Positions 1-9,250 of a stretch of DNA of 64,000 bases are shown here, in pieces. This stretch comes from Actinophytocola sp963729115. Lineage in GTDB: Bacteria; Actinomycetota; Actinomycetes; Mycobacteriales; Pseudonocardiaceae. The notes beneath the pieces were generated by a model. It was not told the origin of the DNA and searched no databases. It saw nothing but the letters and a program-made list of their open reading frames with translations. The stretch spans positions 62,001 through 126,000 of the forward strand of contig CAVSMR010000011.1 of assembly GCA_963729115.1 (NCBI GenBank), given 5' to 3'. The number at the start of each line of letters is the position of its first letter. Position 1 is the first letter of the stretch. The position numbers and the translations under genes are program-made.

Positions 1-989
1 TCCCGGTTCGCCCTCTCCCGGCTCGCCGAGCTGTCCTGCGCGCTCGAGGTGCTGACCCACCCCGAGCGGGCGCCGTTCGCGCGCGGCTGGGTCGCCGCGA
101 CCCGGCCACGGGTCGACCTCGCCGCGATCGCCCTCGTGCACGCGCTGGTCGAGCACGAGTCCTGGTACGTGCCGGACTTCCTCGTGCCGCAGTCCGGCGG
201 CTACGAGCCCACGCTGGACGCCGAGCTGGCCGCGGTGGCCGCGACCCCGCCGGACGTCGTGTGCGAGCAGCTCGCGCTCGCCTTCCGGATCGGTCCCCCA
301 CCCGCGGCCGCGCTCGAACGCGCCGGCGCCGTGGCCGGCCAGGACCCGCGCGCCCCGCTGCCCGACGTCCTCGCGGCGGCGCTCGCCGGTGGCGGGCAGG
401 CGGTGGCGCGGCGCGCGGCGGCGGAGCTGCGGGTGTCCTGGCAGGCGGTGCTGGCCGGGTCGTGGCCGGCGCTGCGCCGCGTCCTCGACGAGGACGTCCG
501 GCACCGCGCGGCGCGGGCCGGGCGCGACGGGCTGGGCGAGATCCTCGACGGCCTGCACCCGTCGCTGGACTGGGACGGCACGCACCTCACGATGGACGCC
601 CGCTTCGAGCTGACGGCGCGGACGCCGACCGGGGTGTGGTGCTGGCGCCGTCGGTGTTCCTGCCCCGCCCGGCGCTGTGGGCCGGCACCCCGGGCCAGCT
701 GGTGCTCGGCTACCCGGCTCGCGGCCGCGGGCAGGTGTGGTCGGCGCCGGCCCCGCTGGCGGGCACGCCCGTGCTGGGCGCGCGGCGCACGGCGCTGCTC
801 ACCGATCTCGACGTCCCGCGCTCCACGTCCGAGCTGGCGGCACGCCACCGGCTCAGCCCCGCGACCGTGTCCTACCACCTGAACCGGCTGCGCGCGGCCG
901 GCCTCGTGACGAGCCGGCAGACCGGGCACAGCGTCGTGTACGCGCCGACCGAGCGGGCCGCCGCGCTGCTGGCGGCCATGGCCGAGTAG
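1..989 (+). pseudogene. ArsR-type HTH regulator with DUF5937-like N-terminus, 5'-truncated by window, frameshifted
   Basis: The 5' end lies outside the window: frame 1 is open from base 1. It encodes a helical DUF5937-like sensor region down to about base 635. The protein then continues in frame 3, from about base 630 to the stop at 989, with the residues expected next (VVLAPSVFLP) and a winged-helix ArsR-type HTH (ATVSYHLNRLRAAGLV). The switch from frame 1 to frame 3 fits loss of one base near 600-640, in a GC-rich run. DUF5937/ArsR proteins are usually one continuous chain that represses its own locus. So this is either a decayed regulator or a sequencing error; I cannot tell which. Confidence is high for the family and moderate for true inactivation. 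Confidence 0.6.
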
Positions 990-998
990 CTGGCCGAG

Positions 999-1958
999 TC
1001 AGCCGTCCGGGAACGGCTGGATCGCGATGCCGTGGTCGCGCTCGCGCATGCCGAGCTCGTAGGCGGCGAGGCCGGGCGCGCGCAGGTTCAGCGGGGCCCG
1101 GCCCGGGCGCGCCACCCGGATCGTGAGGTCCGCGATGGAGCAGTTGGCCGTGTGGTGCTCGGAGCCGTCCGGGTCGGCGTAGACCCAGCCGACGACGCGC
1201 TCGCGCGGGGCGGCGGCGGTGCCGGCCACCACGATCTCGCTGCCGGCCACCGCGAACCACAGGTGGTCCGGCGACTCCTCGACCCGCGGGCGGCGGTCGC
1301 GGGCGAGCCCGCCGAGGCGGATCCGCTTGCCCTGGATGGAGATCACGCCGTTCGCGACCCACGGCGTGGTGGCGCCGCCGACGCGGACGCGACCGAACGT
1401 CAGGTCGAGCCACGTCGAGTCGCCCGCGCCGGGGAAGCCCATGCCGTGCAGCCAGATCCAGCGCTCCGCGTGCTGCGTGCCCCAGTTGTGCCCGACCATG
1501 CCGGGCCACCCGGACACCGCGATCTCCCGGCCGCCGACGGTGATCGAACCGTCGAACCGGGCCACCGGGTGCGGGCTGACGGGCTTGGTGCGCGGCAGCG
1601 GCGCCCGGTACAGCAACCCGAGCGGCAGGTGGTACAGCGGCTCGGCACCGGTGAAGCGCAGGTCCCACGCCACCTCGTTCGCCGTTCCGGTCGCCCGGCC
1701 GGGCGCCATCCGGGCGTCGCCGATGCGGATCCACTCGGCGGCCGCCGGGTCGAGCCCGCTCACCTTGGTCGCGGTCGGCCCGGACTCCTCGAACAGGGTG
1801 AACCACAGCGCGCCGGTCGGCGGCGCGCCGGGCCGGCGGTGCACGGTGTAGCGGATCCACACGCCGAGCCCGCCGTCCGGGTGACACGCGCGCAGGTAGT
1901 AGCTCTCGTATCCCGCGGCGAGGTCCGGGAAGCGCGCCCGGGTCGGGTCCGGGGCCAT
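999..1958 (-). CDS. CrtC/AttH-like lipocalin-fold hypothetical protein
   Basis: A 319-residue protein rich in beta-strand with the segment GHNWGTQHAERWIWLHG, a pattern I associate with the AttH/CrtC (hydroxyneurosporene hydratase, tocopherol cyclase) lipocalin-like superfamily. No signal peptide or membrane helix is visible. The ATG at 1958 shares one base with the stop of the upstream YchJ-like gene (TGATG), so the two are probably co-translated. The natural substrate cannot be read from the sequence. Family placement is by motif memory and should be treated as tentative. Confidence 0.6.
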   Translation of the reverse strand: MAPDPTRARFPDLAAGYESYYLRACHPDGGLGVWIRYTVHRRPGAPPTGALWFTLFEESGPTATKVSGLDPAAAEWIRIGDARMAPGRATGTANEVAWDLRFTGAEPLYHLPLGLLYRAPLPRTKPVSPHPVARFDGSITVGGREIAVSGWPGMVGHNWGTQHAERWIWLHGMGFPGAGDSTWLDLTFGRVRVGGATTPWVANGVISIQGKRIRLGGLARDRRPRVEESPDHLWFAVAGSEIVVAGTAAAPRERVVGWVYADPDGSEHHTANCSIADLTIRVARPGRAPLNLRAPGLAAYELGMRERDHGIAIQPFPDG

Positions 1959-2338
1959 CAGAGCGCCGCCACGTACCACCACGCGCCGTCCTCCCGGACG
2001 AAGTGGCTGTTCTCGCGCAGCACGCCGTCGCGGCCACCGAGCCGGTAGTGCGCCCGGAACTCGACCGTGCCCTCGGTATGGAACGGCCCACCCGCGGTGT
2101 GACCGACGATCTCGAGGTGGGTCCACTGCTGCGCCGGGTCGACCCGCAGCAGCTCCGGCCGGGTGGACGGATGCCACGAGGACAGCAGGTAGGCCTCCTC
2201 GCCGAGGGCGAAGGCGCTGTACCGCGAGCGCATCAGCTGCTCGGCGGTGGCGGCGGTCTGCTGTCCGGAGTGCAGCCGCCCACAGCACGCGACGACGGGC
2301 TCACCCGTGCCGCACGGGCATTTCGCAGGACCAGGCAT
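1958..2338 (-). CDS. YchJ family protein (SEC-C motif plus NTF2-like domain)
   Basis: A 126-residue protein with the N-terminal SEC-C zinc motif (CPCGTG, then CC at residues 18-19). The characteristic YchJ core follows (LMRSRYSAFALGEEAYLLSSWHPSTRP), with an NTF2-like fold ending in ENSHFVREDGAWWYV. SEC-C motifs bind zinc and often mediate protein contacts, but the biochemical role of YchJ proteins is not established. Length matches the family. It is translationally linked to the downstream lipocalin-like gene. Confidence 0.85.
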   Translation of the reverse strand: MPGPAKCPCGTGEPVVACCGRLHSGQQTAATAEQLMRSRYSAFALGEEAYLLSSWHPSTRPELLRVDPAQQWTHLEIVGHTAGGPFHTEGTVEFRAHYRLGGRDGVLRENSHFVREDGAWWYVAAL

Positions 2339-2418
2339 CGGGTCATTGTGCTACCGGTGGCGCGGCGGTGGTGGCATCGCGGCGAGACCGGGCGGTTCGC
2401 CGGGCCAGACGCCACCGG

Positions 2419-2682
2419 CTAGGACGACGGCCGGATCTCGATGCACGCGAGCCCGTGCAGGTCCAGCCAGGTCCGCCCGGGCGCCTGGACCAGGCGCAGC
2501 ACCACCTCGCCGCAGCTGGTGCAGCGACCGACCGCACCGGGGGCGTCGGTGTAGACCACGACCGCGGCGAGCGGGCCGCGGGCGCGGCAGTGCGCGCAGG
2601 TGCCGACCGCGGCGGTCAGGTCGATCGCGAAGATCTCCCGCAGCGGGCCGGCCAGCGCGTTGCCGTCGAGGTGCCGGGTCAT
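2419..2682 (-). CDS. DUF6510-type zinc-ribbon small protein
   Basis: An 87-residue protein with two paired cysteine knuckles, CAHC (about residues 29-32) and CTSC (about 54-57), consistent with one zinc ribbon. It follows the ferredoxin-reductase-like gene by one base and ends the oxidoreductase operon. Small proteins of this DUF6510 type commonly accompany sulfite-oxidase-like molybdoenzymes and their reductases in actinomycetes, so a role in assembly or electron transfer is plausible but inferred only from neighbourhood. Confidence 0.7.
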   Translation of the reverse strand: MTRHLDGNALAGPLREIFAIDLTAAVGTCAHCRARGPLAAVVVYTDAPGAVGRCTSCGEVVLRLVQAPGRTWLDLHGLACIEIRPSS

Positions 2683-2683
2683 G

Positions 2684-3421
2684 TCAGCCTCCGGTCGGTC
2701 CGAAGCGTTCGGTCCTGATGCGGGCGGGGTCGTGGCCGAGGTCGACGAGCAGGTCGGCGGCGGCCTCCACGAACCCGGTGGGCCCGCAGACGAAGCAGGC
2801 CGACGGCGGTACGCCGGCGAGGTCGGCGCGGGTCAGCCGGCCGGGTGGGCGCGGCCCGCCGGGCGGGGCGGCGCGGGTGTACAGGAGGTCGACCGCCAGG
2901 CCGGCGCCGGCCCGCAGCTCGCCGGCGTAGAGCCGGTCGGCCGGTGTGCGCACCGAGTACAGCAGGTGAAAGGGCGTGGTGACGCCCTCGACGCGGCGGG
3001 TGCGGATCATGGCCATCAGCGGGACGAGCCCGGAGCCGCCCGCCACGAGCAGCACCGGGTCTGTCTCATGTGGACGCCAGACGAACCAGCCGCCGACCGG
3101 CCCGCGCAGCTCCACCCGGTCGCCGGCCTCGAAGCCGTCCACCAGGTACGGCGACGCCTCGCCGCCGGCGACCCGCTGGACCGTGAGCTCGACCGACTCC
3201 CCGCCGGGCGCGGACGCGATCGAGTAGCTGCGTTGCGCGCGGTAGCCGTCCTCGGCGGTGAGCCGGACGTCGACGTGCTGGCCGGGGAGGTGGCCGGGCC
3301 AGCCGGGGACGTCGAGCGCGAGCGTGACCGCGGACGCCGACTCGGCGCGCCGCGCCCGCAGCGTCGCCACCCGCCAGGCCAGCCGGGTGCCTAGTCGCCC
3401 TGGTACCGCTGCTCGCGCCAC
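2684..3421 (-). CDS. Ferredoxin reductase-type FAD/NAD(P)-binding oxidoreductase
   Basis: A 245-residue FNR-family flavoprotein. The FAD-binding beta-barrel carries the motif RSYSIAS (RxYS type), followed by the nucleotide-binding domain with VAGGSGLVPLMAM and the C-terminal ACFVCGPTGFVEAA segment. No iron-sulfur domain is present. It would move electrons between NAD(P)H and a partner; the adjoining molybdopterin enzyme is the obvious candidate. The GTG at 3421 gives a 31-base overlap with the end of the upstream gene; a later GTG near 3368 is possible. Function class is clear, the specific partner is inferred. Confidence 0.85.
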   Translation of the reverse strand: MARAAVPGRLGTRLAWRVATLRARRAESASAVTLALDVPGWPGHLPGQHVDVRLTAEDGYRAQRSYSIASAPGGESVELTVQRVAGGEASPYLVDGFEAGDRVELRGPVGGWFVWRPHETDPVLLVAGGSGLVPLMAMIRTRRVEGVTTPFHLLYSVRTPADRLYAGELRAGAGLAVDLLYTRAAPPGGPRPPGRLTRADLAGVPPSACFVCGPTGFVEAAADLLVDLGHDPARIRTERFGPTGG

Positions 3422-3990
3422 GGGTCACCGTAGTCGTGGTAGCCGATGCTCTCCCAGAAGCCGGGCTCGTCGTCGAGCAGCAGGTCGATCCCGCGCACCC
3501 ACTTCGCGGACTTCCACAGGTACAGGTGCGGCACGAGCAGCCGGACCGGTCCACCGTGCTCGGCCGGCAGGTCCTCGCCCTCGTAGGAGAAGGCGAGCCA
3601 CGCCTGGCCGTCGAGCAGGTCCTCCAGCGGCACGTTCGTGGTGTAGCCGCCGTAGGAATGGACCATCGCGAAGTCGGCCGCGGTCTCGACGTCGGCGAGC
3701 AGCACGTCGAGCGAGACGCCGCGCCAGGAGGTGTCGAGCTTGGACCACTTCGTCACGCAGTGCAGGTCGACGGTCGGCTCCTCGGCGGGCAGGTCGAGCA
3801 ACCGCGACCACGACCACGAGTGCCGCACGCCGGCCTCGGTGGCGACGGTGAACTCCCACTCCGGCGCCGGCACCCGTGGCGTCGGCCCGGCCGAGAGGAC
3901 GGGAAAGTCCTCGGTCAGGTACTGACCGGGCGGCAACCGGTCGTCGGAGCGGCGCGGCCGTCCCTGGAACCCGCGGGACACGATGCCCAC
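3391..3990 (-). CDS. Sulfite oxidase-like molybdopterin-dependent oxidoreductase
   Basis: A cytoplasmic 199-residue protein of the oxidoreductase molybdopterin-binding domain family. It shows the conserved cofactor Cys in LHCVTKWSK and the segment VHSYGGYTTNVPLEDL, and ends with KSAKWVRGIDL, typical of MsrP/sulfite-oxidase-like folds. No Tat or Sec signal is visible, unlike MsrP. I chose the GTG at 3990 because related proteins begin GIVSRGFQGR; an earlier ATG at 4098 would add an unlikely Arg/Pro-rich extension. It forms an operon with the reductase and the zinc-ribbon protein downstream. Confidence 0.85.
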   Translation of the reverse strand: MGIVSRGFQGRPRRSDDRLPPGQYLTEDFPVLSAGPTPRVPAPEWEFTVATEAGVRHSWSWSRLLDLPAEEPTVDLHCVTKWSKLDTSWRGVSLDVLLADVETAADFAMVHSYGGYTTNVPLEDLLDGQAWLAFSYEGEDLPAEHGGPVRLLVPHLYLWKSAKWVRGIDLLLDDEPGFWESIGYHDYGDPWREQRYQGD

Positions 3991-4133
3991 CGCGACAGCG
4001 TAGCCGGGGTGCGCGCGGCTGTCCCTCGCCTCGCGCGGGTGACCTGCGCCGCTCCTGGGTACCGCCGCCCCGGGTTTCGGTTTCGGAGCGTGGTGCAATA
4101 CCCGTGCGGGTGGGATCCAAAGGGGTGAGTTGA

Positions 4134-5609
4134 TTGGCTGCTGACCAGATCGTCGCGGGCCGCTACCGGCTGGGCGAACGGCTCGGCGGTGGCGGCATGG
4201 GCGTGGTCTGGCAGGCGCACGACGAGCGGCTGCGCCGCACCGTCGCGGTCAAGCAGGTCATCATGCCCCCGAGCCTCGACGAGGCGAAGCTGGCGGAGAT
4301 CCGCCGGCGCACGATGCGCGAGGGCCGGATCGCGGCGAAGCTGCACCACCCGCAGCTGATCACCGTCTACGACGTGATCGAGGACGACGGCCGCCCCTAC
4401 CTCGTCATGGAGTACCTGCCCTCGACGAGCCTCGCGAAGGTGCTCGCCGACAACGATCCGCTGCCCCCGGCCGACGCCGCGCGGATCGGCGCCCAGGCCG
4501 CGGCCGCGCTCGCCGCGGCGCACGCCGCCGGCGTCGTGCACCGCGACATCAAGCCCGGCAACATCCTCGTCGGCGACACCGGCACCGTGAAGATCACCGA
4601 CTTCGGCGTCTCCCGCGTGGTCGAGGACGTGGCCGGCACCGTGACCGGCACGTTCGTCGGCACGCCGGCCTACCTCGCGCCCGAGGTCGCGCAGGGCCGC
4701 GACGTCACGTTCGCGTCCGATGTGTACTCACTCGGTGCCACGCTGTACAAGGCCGTCGAGGGCGCGCCGCCCGCCGGCTCGAGCACCAACCCGATGCTGA
4801 TGCTGCACCGCATCGCGTCCGGCTCGCTCAACCCGCCGACGAAGGCCGGCCCGCTCACCGACGTGGTGGCGCGGATGCTCAGCACCGATCCGGAGCTGCG
4901 CCCGACGATGGACGCGGCCCGCGCGGAGCTGGAAGCCGTCGCCGAGGGCCGGACCGCCGGCACCCCGCCCGCCCCGCCCACCGCGGCCGCCGCCGCGCCG
5001 GTCGCGGAGCCCGCCGCCCGGCCGGACGGCAAGCCGGTGCGCCGGCACCGCGCCGCGGTCCTGCTGGCACTGCTGTGCGTGTTGGTCGCGGTGGCGACGA
5101 CCGTCGTGGTGCGCAACCTGAACGACGACGCGGGCACCGCCGGTACCGCCGGCCCGGAGTCGACGACGCGGCCGGCGGACACCGGACCCGCCGCGCCCGG
5201 CGCGGCCACCACGGCCCCGGAGCCGACCTCGGCCCCGCCGTCCGCCACGTCGGCTCCGCCGAGCAGCACCTCGAAGACCGTGGCGCCGCCGGGCAACCCG
5301 GTCACGGCGGTCACCGGCTACTACGCCCTGATGCCCGGCAACCCGGACGCGGGCTGGACGCGGCTCACCCCGAAGTTCCAGCGCAGTCCCGCCAACGGCC
5401 TGGACGGCTACCGCCGCTACTGGGGCGGGATCAGCTCGGTGCGCGCCACCGGCGCGTCCGGCTCGGGCTCGGCGGTGGACGTCACGGTGAGCTACGTGTT
5501 CAAGGACGGGCGCAAGGTCCGGGAGCGGCACCACTACCAGCTGGTGAACCAGGGCGGGCGCTGGCTGATCGACACGGTGGCCGTGCGCAGCAGCGTCGAC
5601 ACCCCGTAA
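4134..5609 (+). CDS. PknB-like transmembrane Ser/Thr protein kinase
   Basis: A 491-residue Hanks-type kinase. The N-terminal kinase domain has the Gly-rich loop (LGGGGMGVVW), the VAVKQV lysine, the catalytic HRDIKPGN, DFGVSR (DFG) and GTPAYLAPEV. A Pro/Ala-rich linker, one transmembrane helix (about residues 305-328), a Thr/Pro/Ala-rich stretch and an extracellular domain of about 100 residues follow. No PASTA repeat is evident, so the outer domain is of another type. The start is TTG at 4134, because an upstream GTG is closed by a stop. Divergent from the molybdopterin oxidoreductase gene, with about 140 bp between them. Confidence 0.93.
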   Translation: MAADQIVAGRYRLGERLGGGGMGVVWQAHDERLRRTVAVKQVIMPPSLDEAKLAEIRRRTMREGRIAAKLHHPQLITVYDVIEDDGRPYLVMEYLPSTSLAKVLADNDPLPPADAARIGAQAAAALAAAHAAGVVHRDIKPGNILVGDTGTVKITDFGVSRVVEDVAGTVTGTFVGTPAYLAPEVAQGRDVTFASDVYSLGATLYKAVEGAPPAGSSTNPMLMLHRIASGSLNPPTKAGPLTDVVARMLSTDPELRPTMDAARAELEAVAEGRTAGTPPAPPTAAAAAPVAEPAARPDGKPVRRHRAAVLLALLCVLVAVATTVVVRNLNDDAGTAGTAGPESTTRPADTGPAAPGAATTAPEPTSAPPSATSAPPSSTSKTVAPPGNPVTAVTGYYALMPGNPDAGWTRLTPKFQRSPANGLDGYRRYWGGISSVRATGASGSGSAVDVTVSYVFKDGRKVRERHHYQLVNQGGRWLIDTVAVRSSVDTP

Positions 5610-5673
5610 TGAGTCGTCGCGCCGCGTCGATTCTCTGGCCAGACAACGCTTTTGACGCGTGTGGAGGGCCACG

Positions 5674-6792
5674 ATGGGGACAGACCATGCCGCGAGGTCG
5701 GCCGAACCGGTCCTGCGGGCCGGCCAGGAGCTGCGCGCCGCTCTCGACGATCCCGCCCGGGCCGCGCTGGCGGCGGCGCGGCTGGCCGAGGAAGCGGAGG
5801 CCGGCATCGTCCGGCTCGACAGGCTCGGCGCCGCGACGGGTACGGCCGGGCTCGCCCCCGTGCGGGAGGACGCCGAGACCGTCCTCGCCGCCACGCTGAG
5901 CCAGCTCGGCGTGGCCGGCACCATGTTCGCCGCGAGCGAGGCGGTCGGCGAGCACGGGCCGGCCGACCCCGGCGCGCTCGACGCGCAGCTGCGCCGGGTA
6001 GAGGTGACCATGACCCTGCTGCAAGCCCCTGCCGCGCAAGGGATCGCTCCCGTGGCCGCGTCGTCGGCCACCGTCGCCGACGCCGTGGCCGCGCTCGACC
6101 GCCAGCTCGAGCGGACCGTCGAGGCCATCGTCGCCCGCTCCACCAAGGTGATCGGCGGCTCGCTGACCGGCATCCACGCCCGCGGCCCGGACGCGGTCCG
6201 CCAGGCCTGGGACATGGTCAACGCGAAGCTGCACCTCGACGAGTTCGGCGGCAAGCTCGCGAAGCTCGGCCTGCGGGCCCTGCGCAGCGCGCTCGCCATG
6301 CTGGCCCGGATCCTGCCGGCCAGGTGGCTGGCCGGCGTCCGCGCGGGCGTCGACCGGCTGATCGCGAACGTCGACGAACACGGGCCGGGCAAGGCCGTGA
6401 TCGGCACCGTGCTCGGCGCCGACCGGCTGGCGCCGGTCCCGCGTGCCGATCAGTCCACTCTGGACAAGGCACGGCTGGACCAGGGCACCGGCGACCTCGT
6501 GGAGCTGGACGCGAAGTACGGCCGGCTCATGGACCTCTGCGGCGGGATCGGCACCGGCATCGGGCTCGCCGCGAAGTTCTCCGTCGTCCTGCGGCTCTCG
6601 ATTCCCCAGCTGGGCGTGCTGATCATGGCGGCGCACCTGCTCGTGGTCGCCGGGGTGCTCGTGCTCGGGCGGGACCACATCGACGCGGGCGTGGCCGGGG
6701 ACGGCGGGCCGGACGGGGCCGACGGGGCGGCCGACGACAACCGCGGGCTCGTCCGCGGCGTGCGGTCGATCGTGGCCGAGGCGACCGCCTGA
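5674..6792 (+). CDS. Hypothetical helical membrane-anchored protein
   Basis: A 372-residue Ala/Leu-rich, mostly helical protein of no family I recognise. It has one clear hydrophobic segment near the C-terminus (LGVLIMAAHLLVVAGVLVLG), so it is probably a single-pass membrane protein with a long soluble N-terminal part. ATG at 5674 is preferred over GTG 5659 because GGAGGG sits 6 bases upstream. It ends 3 bases before the convergent aminotransferase gene and so marks the left border of the biosynthetic cluster. Confidence 0.7.
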   Translation: MGTDHAARSAEPVLRAGQELRAALDDPARAALAAARLAEEAEAGIVRLDRLGAATGTAGLAPVREDAETVLAATLSQLGVAGTMFAASEAVGEHGPADPGALDAQLRRVEVTMTLLQAPAAQGIAPVAASSATVADAVAALDRQLERTVEAIVARSTKVIGGSLTGIHARGPDAVRQAWDMVNAKLHLDEFGGKLAKLGLRALRSALAMLARILPARWLAGVRAGVDRLIANVDEHGPGKAVIGTVLGADRLAPVPRADQSTLDKARLDQGTGDLVELDAKYGRLMDLCGGIGTGIGLAAKFSVVLRLSIPQLGVLIMAAHLLVVAGVLVLGRDHIDAGVAGDGGPDGADGAADDNRGLVRGVRSIVAEATA

Positions 6793-6795
6793 GAC

Positions 6796-8160
6796 CTAGG
6801 CGGTGCGGGCCGCCTCCCCGGTCAGCAGCGCGGCGAGCCGGTCGAGCCCGCGCTCGATGTCGGCCGCCGTGACCGTGCTGCACGACAGGCGAAGCGACCG
6901 CACCTCGCCGGGCGAGTCGTAGAAGTGGTGCATCGGCGTCCACAGCACGCCGAACTCCCGCGCCGAGCGTTCGAGCAACGCGTCGTCGACCGGGAAGGGC
7001 ACGTTCACCACGACGAAGAACCCGCCCGCCGGGACGTTCCAGGTCACCGCGGAGTCCGCGAACCGCGCCGCCAGCCCGTCGATCACGCGGGCCCGGTTCG
7101 CCGTGTAGACCTCCCGCTCCCGCACGGTCGCGGCCACCAGGCTGCAGCCGTGTTCGAGCAGCTTGCCGCCGACGATCGCCTGCGCGAGCGCCGGCGTGTT
7201 CACCGTCAGCATGCTCTTGATCTTCGACAGCTCGTCGGCGAGCAGCCCGATCGTGCCGTCCACGCCGCGCACCCGCTGGTCGGCGACCACGTAGCCGACC
7301 CGCGCGCCCGGCAGCACGGTCTTGGCGAACGAGCCGAGGTACACCACCCGCCGCCGGTCGTCGATCGCCTTGAGCGTCGGCAGCCGGTGCTCGTCGCCGT
7401 AGAACAGCCCGTACGGGTTGTCCTCCAGCAGCAGGATGTCCTCCTCCTCGGCCAGCGCGAGCAGCCGCTGCCGGGTGGGCAGGTCCATGCTCATGCCCGA
7501 GGGGTTCGCGAAGTCCGGCATCACGTAGCAGGCGCGCGGCCGCAGCCCCGCCTTGCGCGCCCGCCGGATCGTGCCGAGCAGGTCGTCGAGGTCGATGCCG
7601 GCCTCGCCGCCGGACACCGGCAGCACCGGCATGTCCACGAGCCGCGCGGCACCGGTCAGCCCCACGTAGGTCGGCGACACCGCGAGCAGCGCGTCATCCG
7701 GCCCCGACCGCAGCGCGCGCAGCGCGAGCACCATGGCCTCCTGGCAGCCCACGGTGACCACAATGGACTCCGGGTCGACGCGGATGCCCTCGTCCAGCTC
7801 GAGGTTGGTGGCCACGAGGTCGTGGATGATGCCCTTCGTGCGCCCGTACTGGAACAGCGTGCGCCGTGCCATGGCCTCGTCCCAGCCACGGACGTCGATG
7901 AGGTGGCGGTGGAACGTCTCGAGGTAGCGCGGCAGCGCCGAGACCTCGTAGAACTCCTCGTACGGCCGCCCCGCCGCGAGCGAGATCGCCTCCGGGTACC
8001 GGCCGGCGATCTCGTTGAGGAAGGTCATCGAGTTCAGCGCCGGGTCCGCGAGCGAGGGGTGCAGGTCCGCCGTGCTCAGGTCGGCGCGGGCGTCGAGGGT
8101 AGTCACCTCGGCGGTGACGGCGGGGCTGACGTCCGCGGGGTCGACGTCGGCGACACTCAT
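6796..8160 (-). CDS. hpgT: PLP aminotransferase, HpgT-like (4-hydroxyphenylglycine transaminase)
   Basis: A 454-residue fold-type I class I/II aminotransferase. Visible features are the FQYGRTKG substrate loop, YVMPDFANPSG, LEDNPYG, and the PLP lysine in GSFAKTVLPG (Lys280). HpgT transfers the amino group of tyrosine to 4-hydroxybenzoylformate to give L-4-hydroxyphenylglycine. The family assignment is from sequence; the HpgT role is inferred because it sits 7 bases after an Hmo-like gene and the same window holds an HmaS-like gene, giving a complete Hpg route. It could otherwise be a MocR/KAT-type transaminase of other substrate range. Last gene of the esterase-hmo-hpgT operon. Confidence 0.8.
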   Translation of the reverse strand: MSVADVDPADVSPAVTAEVTTLDARADLSTADLHPSLADPALNSMTFLNEIAGRYPEAISLAAGRPYEEFYEVSALPRYLETFHRHLIDVRGWDEAMARRTLFQYGRTKGIIHDLVATNLELDEGIRVDPESIVVTVGCQEAMVLALRALRSGPDDALLAVSPTYVGLTGAARLVDMPVLPVSGGEAGIDLDDLLGTIRRARKAGLRPRACYVMPDFANPSGMSMDLPTRQRLLALAEEEDILLLEDNPYGLFYGDEHRLPTLKAIDDRRRVVYLGSFAKTVLPGARVGYVVADQRVRGVDGTIGLLADELSKIKSMLTVNTPALAQAIVGGKLLEHGCSLVAATVREREVYTANRARVIDGLAARFADSAVTWNVPAGGFFVVVNVPFPVDDALLERSAREFGVLWTPMHHFYDSPGEVRSLRLSCSTVTAADIERGLDRLAALLTGEAARTA

Positions 8161-8167
8161 CTGGGCC

Positions 8168-9250
8168 TCACATTCGAACGGTGGACATGGTTCGCGCCGC
8201 GGGGACGTCGGCACAGCCGGCGAGAGTCATGGCGTCGCGCAGCTCGGTGGCGAGCAGCGACAGCACCTGCCCGGCGCCCCGCGCGCCGTCGACGGCCAGG
8301 CCGTGCAGGAACGGCCGGCCGACCAGCACCCCCTGCGCGCCGAGGGCGAGCGCCCGCAGGACGTCGACGCCGGAGTTGATGCCGCCGTCGAACAGCACGG
8401 CGCACCGGGCACCGGCCGCCTCGGCGACCGCGGGCAGCGCGGTGATGCTGGCCGCCGCGCCGTCCAGCTGCCGGCCGCCGTGGTTGGACACCACCACGCC
8501 GTCCACTCCGGACGCCACCGCGCGCTCCGCGTCCCGCGGGTCGAGGATCCCCTTGACCACCACCGGAAGCGAGGTGCGCGCGCGCAGCCACTCGATGTCC
8601 GTCCAGTCGAGGCCGGGCTCGAACGCGGACGCCGCGTGCGCGGCGATGGCCGACTCGCCCGCCACCGTGTCGTGCGCGCGGCTGGGCGCGCCCTCGAGGT
8701 TGGCCGCGACGACGTCGCCCGGCAGGCTGAACGCGTTGCGCATGTCGCGCAGCCGCCTACCCAGGATCGGCACGTCCGCGGTCATCATCAGCACCTGGCA
8801 GCCCGCCTGCTCCGCGCGCGCGACCAGGTCCTCCACCACGGCACGGTCGCGCTGCCAGTACAGCTGGAACCAGAGGTCCGCGCCGACCTTCGCGATCTCC
8901 TCCAGCCGGACGCTGGCCATCGTGCTCACCACGTACGGGATCCCGGCCTCGCGGGCGGCCTCGGCGGCCGCGAGCTCGCCGTCCGGGTGCACCAGGCGCT
9001 GGTAGGCCATCGGCGCCACGCCCAGCGGCAGGGCCGACTCGGTGCCCAGCAGCCGGCACGCGGTGTTCGCCCGCTCGACACCGGCGAGCACCCGGGGCAG
9101 CAGCGCGATGGCGTCGAGCGCGCTGCGGTTCGCGGCCAGCGTCGACTCGGCACCGCTGCCGCCGCTGATGTAGTCCCACACCTCGGGCGGCAGCAGGGCC
9201 TCGGCGAGGCGCGCCATGTCCGCCAGGCACAGTGGCCCCGGCTCACCCAT
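8168..9250 (-). CDS. hmo: FMN-dependent alpha-hydroxyacid oxidase, Hmo-like (4-hydroxymandelate oxidase)
   Basis: A 360-residue enzyme of the lactate/mandelate oxidase family. It has the N-terminal YISGGSGAESTLAANR segment typical of Hmo, the APMAYQRL FMN site, VVVKGIL, and the catalytic His-Arg pair in SNHGGRQLDG. Hmo oxidises L-4-hydroxymandelate to 4-hydroxybenzoylformate. Similarity to the Hmo proteins of glycopeptide producers, as I remember them, is strong along the chain (PLGVAPMAYQRLVHPDGELA, RRLRDMRNAFSLP). The start at 9250 overlaps the stop of the upstream esterase by 8 bases. The neighbouring aminotransferase and the HmaS-like gene at 30 kb support the Hpg role. Confidence 0.88.
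   Translation of the reverse strand: MGEPGPLCLADMARLAEALLPPEVWDYISGGSGAESTLAANRSALDAIALLPRVLAGVERANTACRLLGTESALPLGVAPMAYQRLVHPDGELAAAEAAREAGIPYVVSTMASVRLEEIAKVGADLWFQLYWQRDRAVVEDLVARAEQAGCQVLMMTADVPILGRRLRDMRNAFSLPGDVVAANLEGAPSRAHDTVAGESAIAAHAASAFEPGLDWTDIEWLRARTSLPVVVKGILDPRDAERAVASGVDGVVVSNHGGRQLDGAAASITALPAVAEAAGARCAVLFDGGINSGVDVLRALALGAQGVLVGRPFLHGLAVDGARGAGQVLSLLATELRDAMTLAGCADVPAARTMSTVRM

Noticed and set aside
201..929. Long open frame on the minus strand opposite the ArsR-type gene
   Set aside because: It is a GC-driven shadow: Arg/Ala/Ser-rich, with no family motif or ribosome site.
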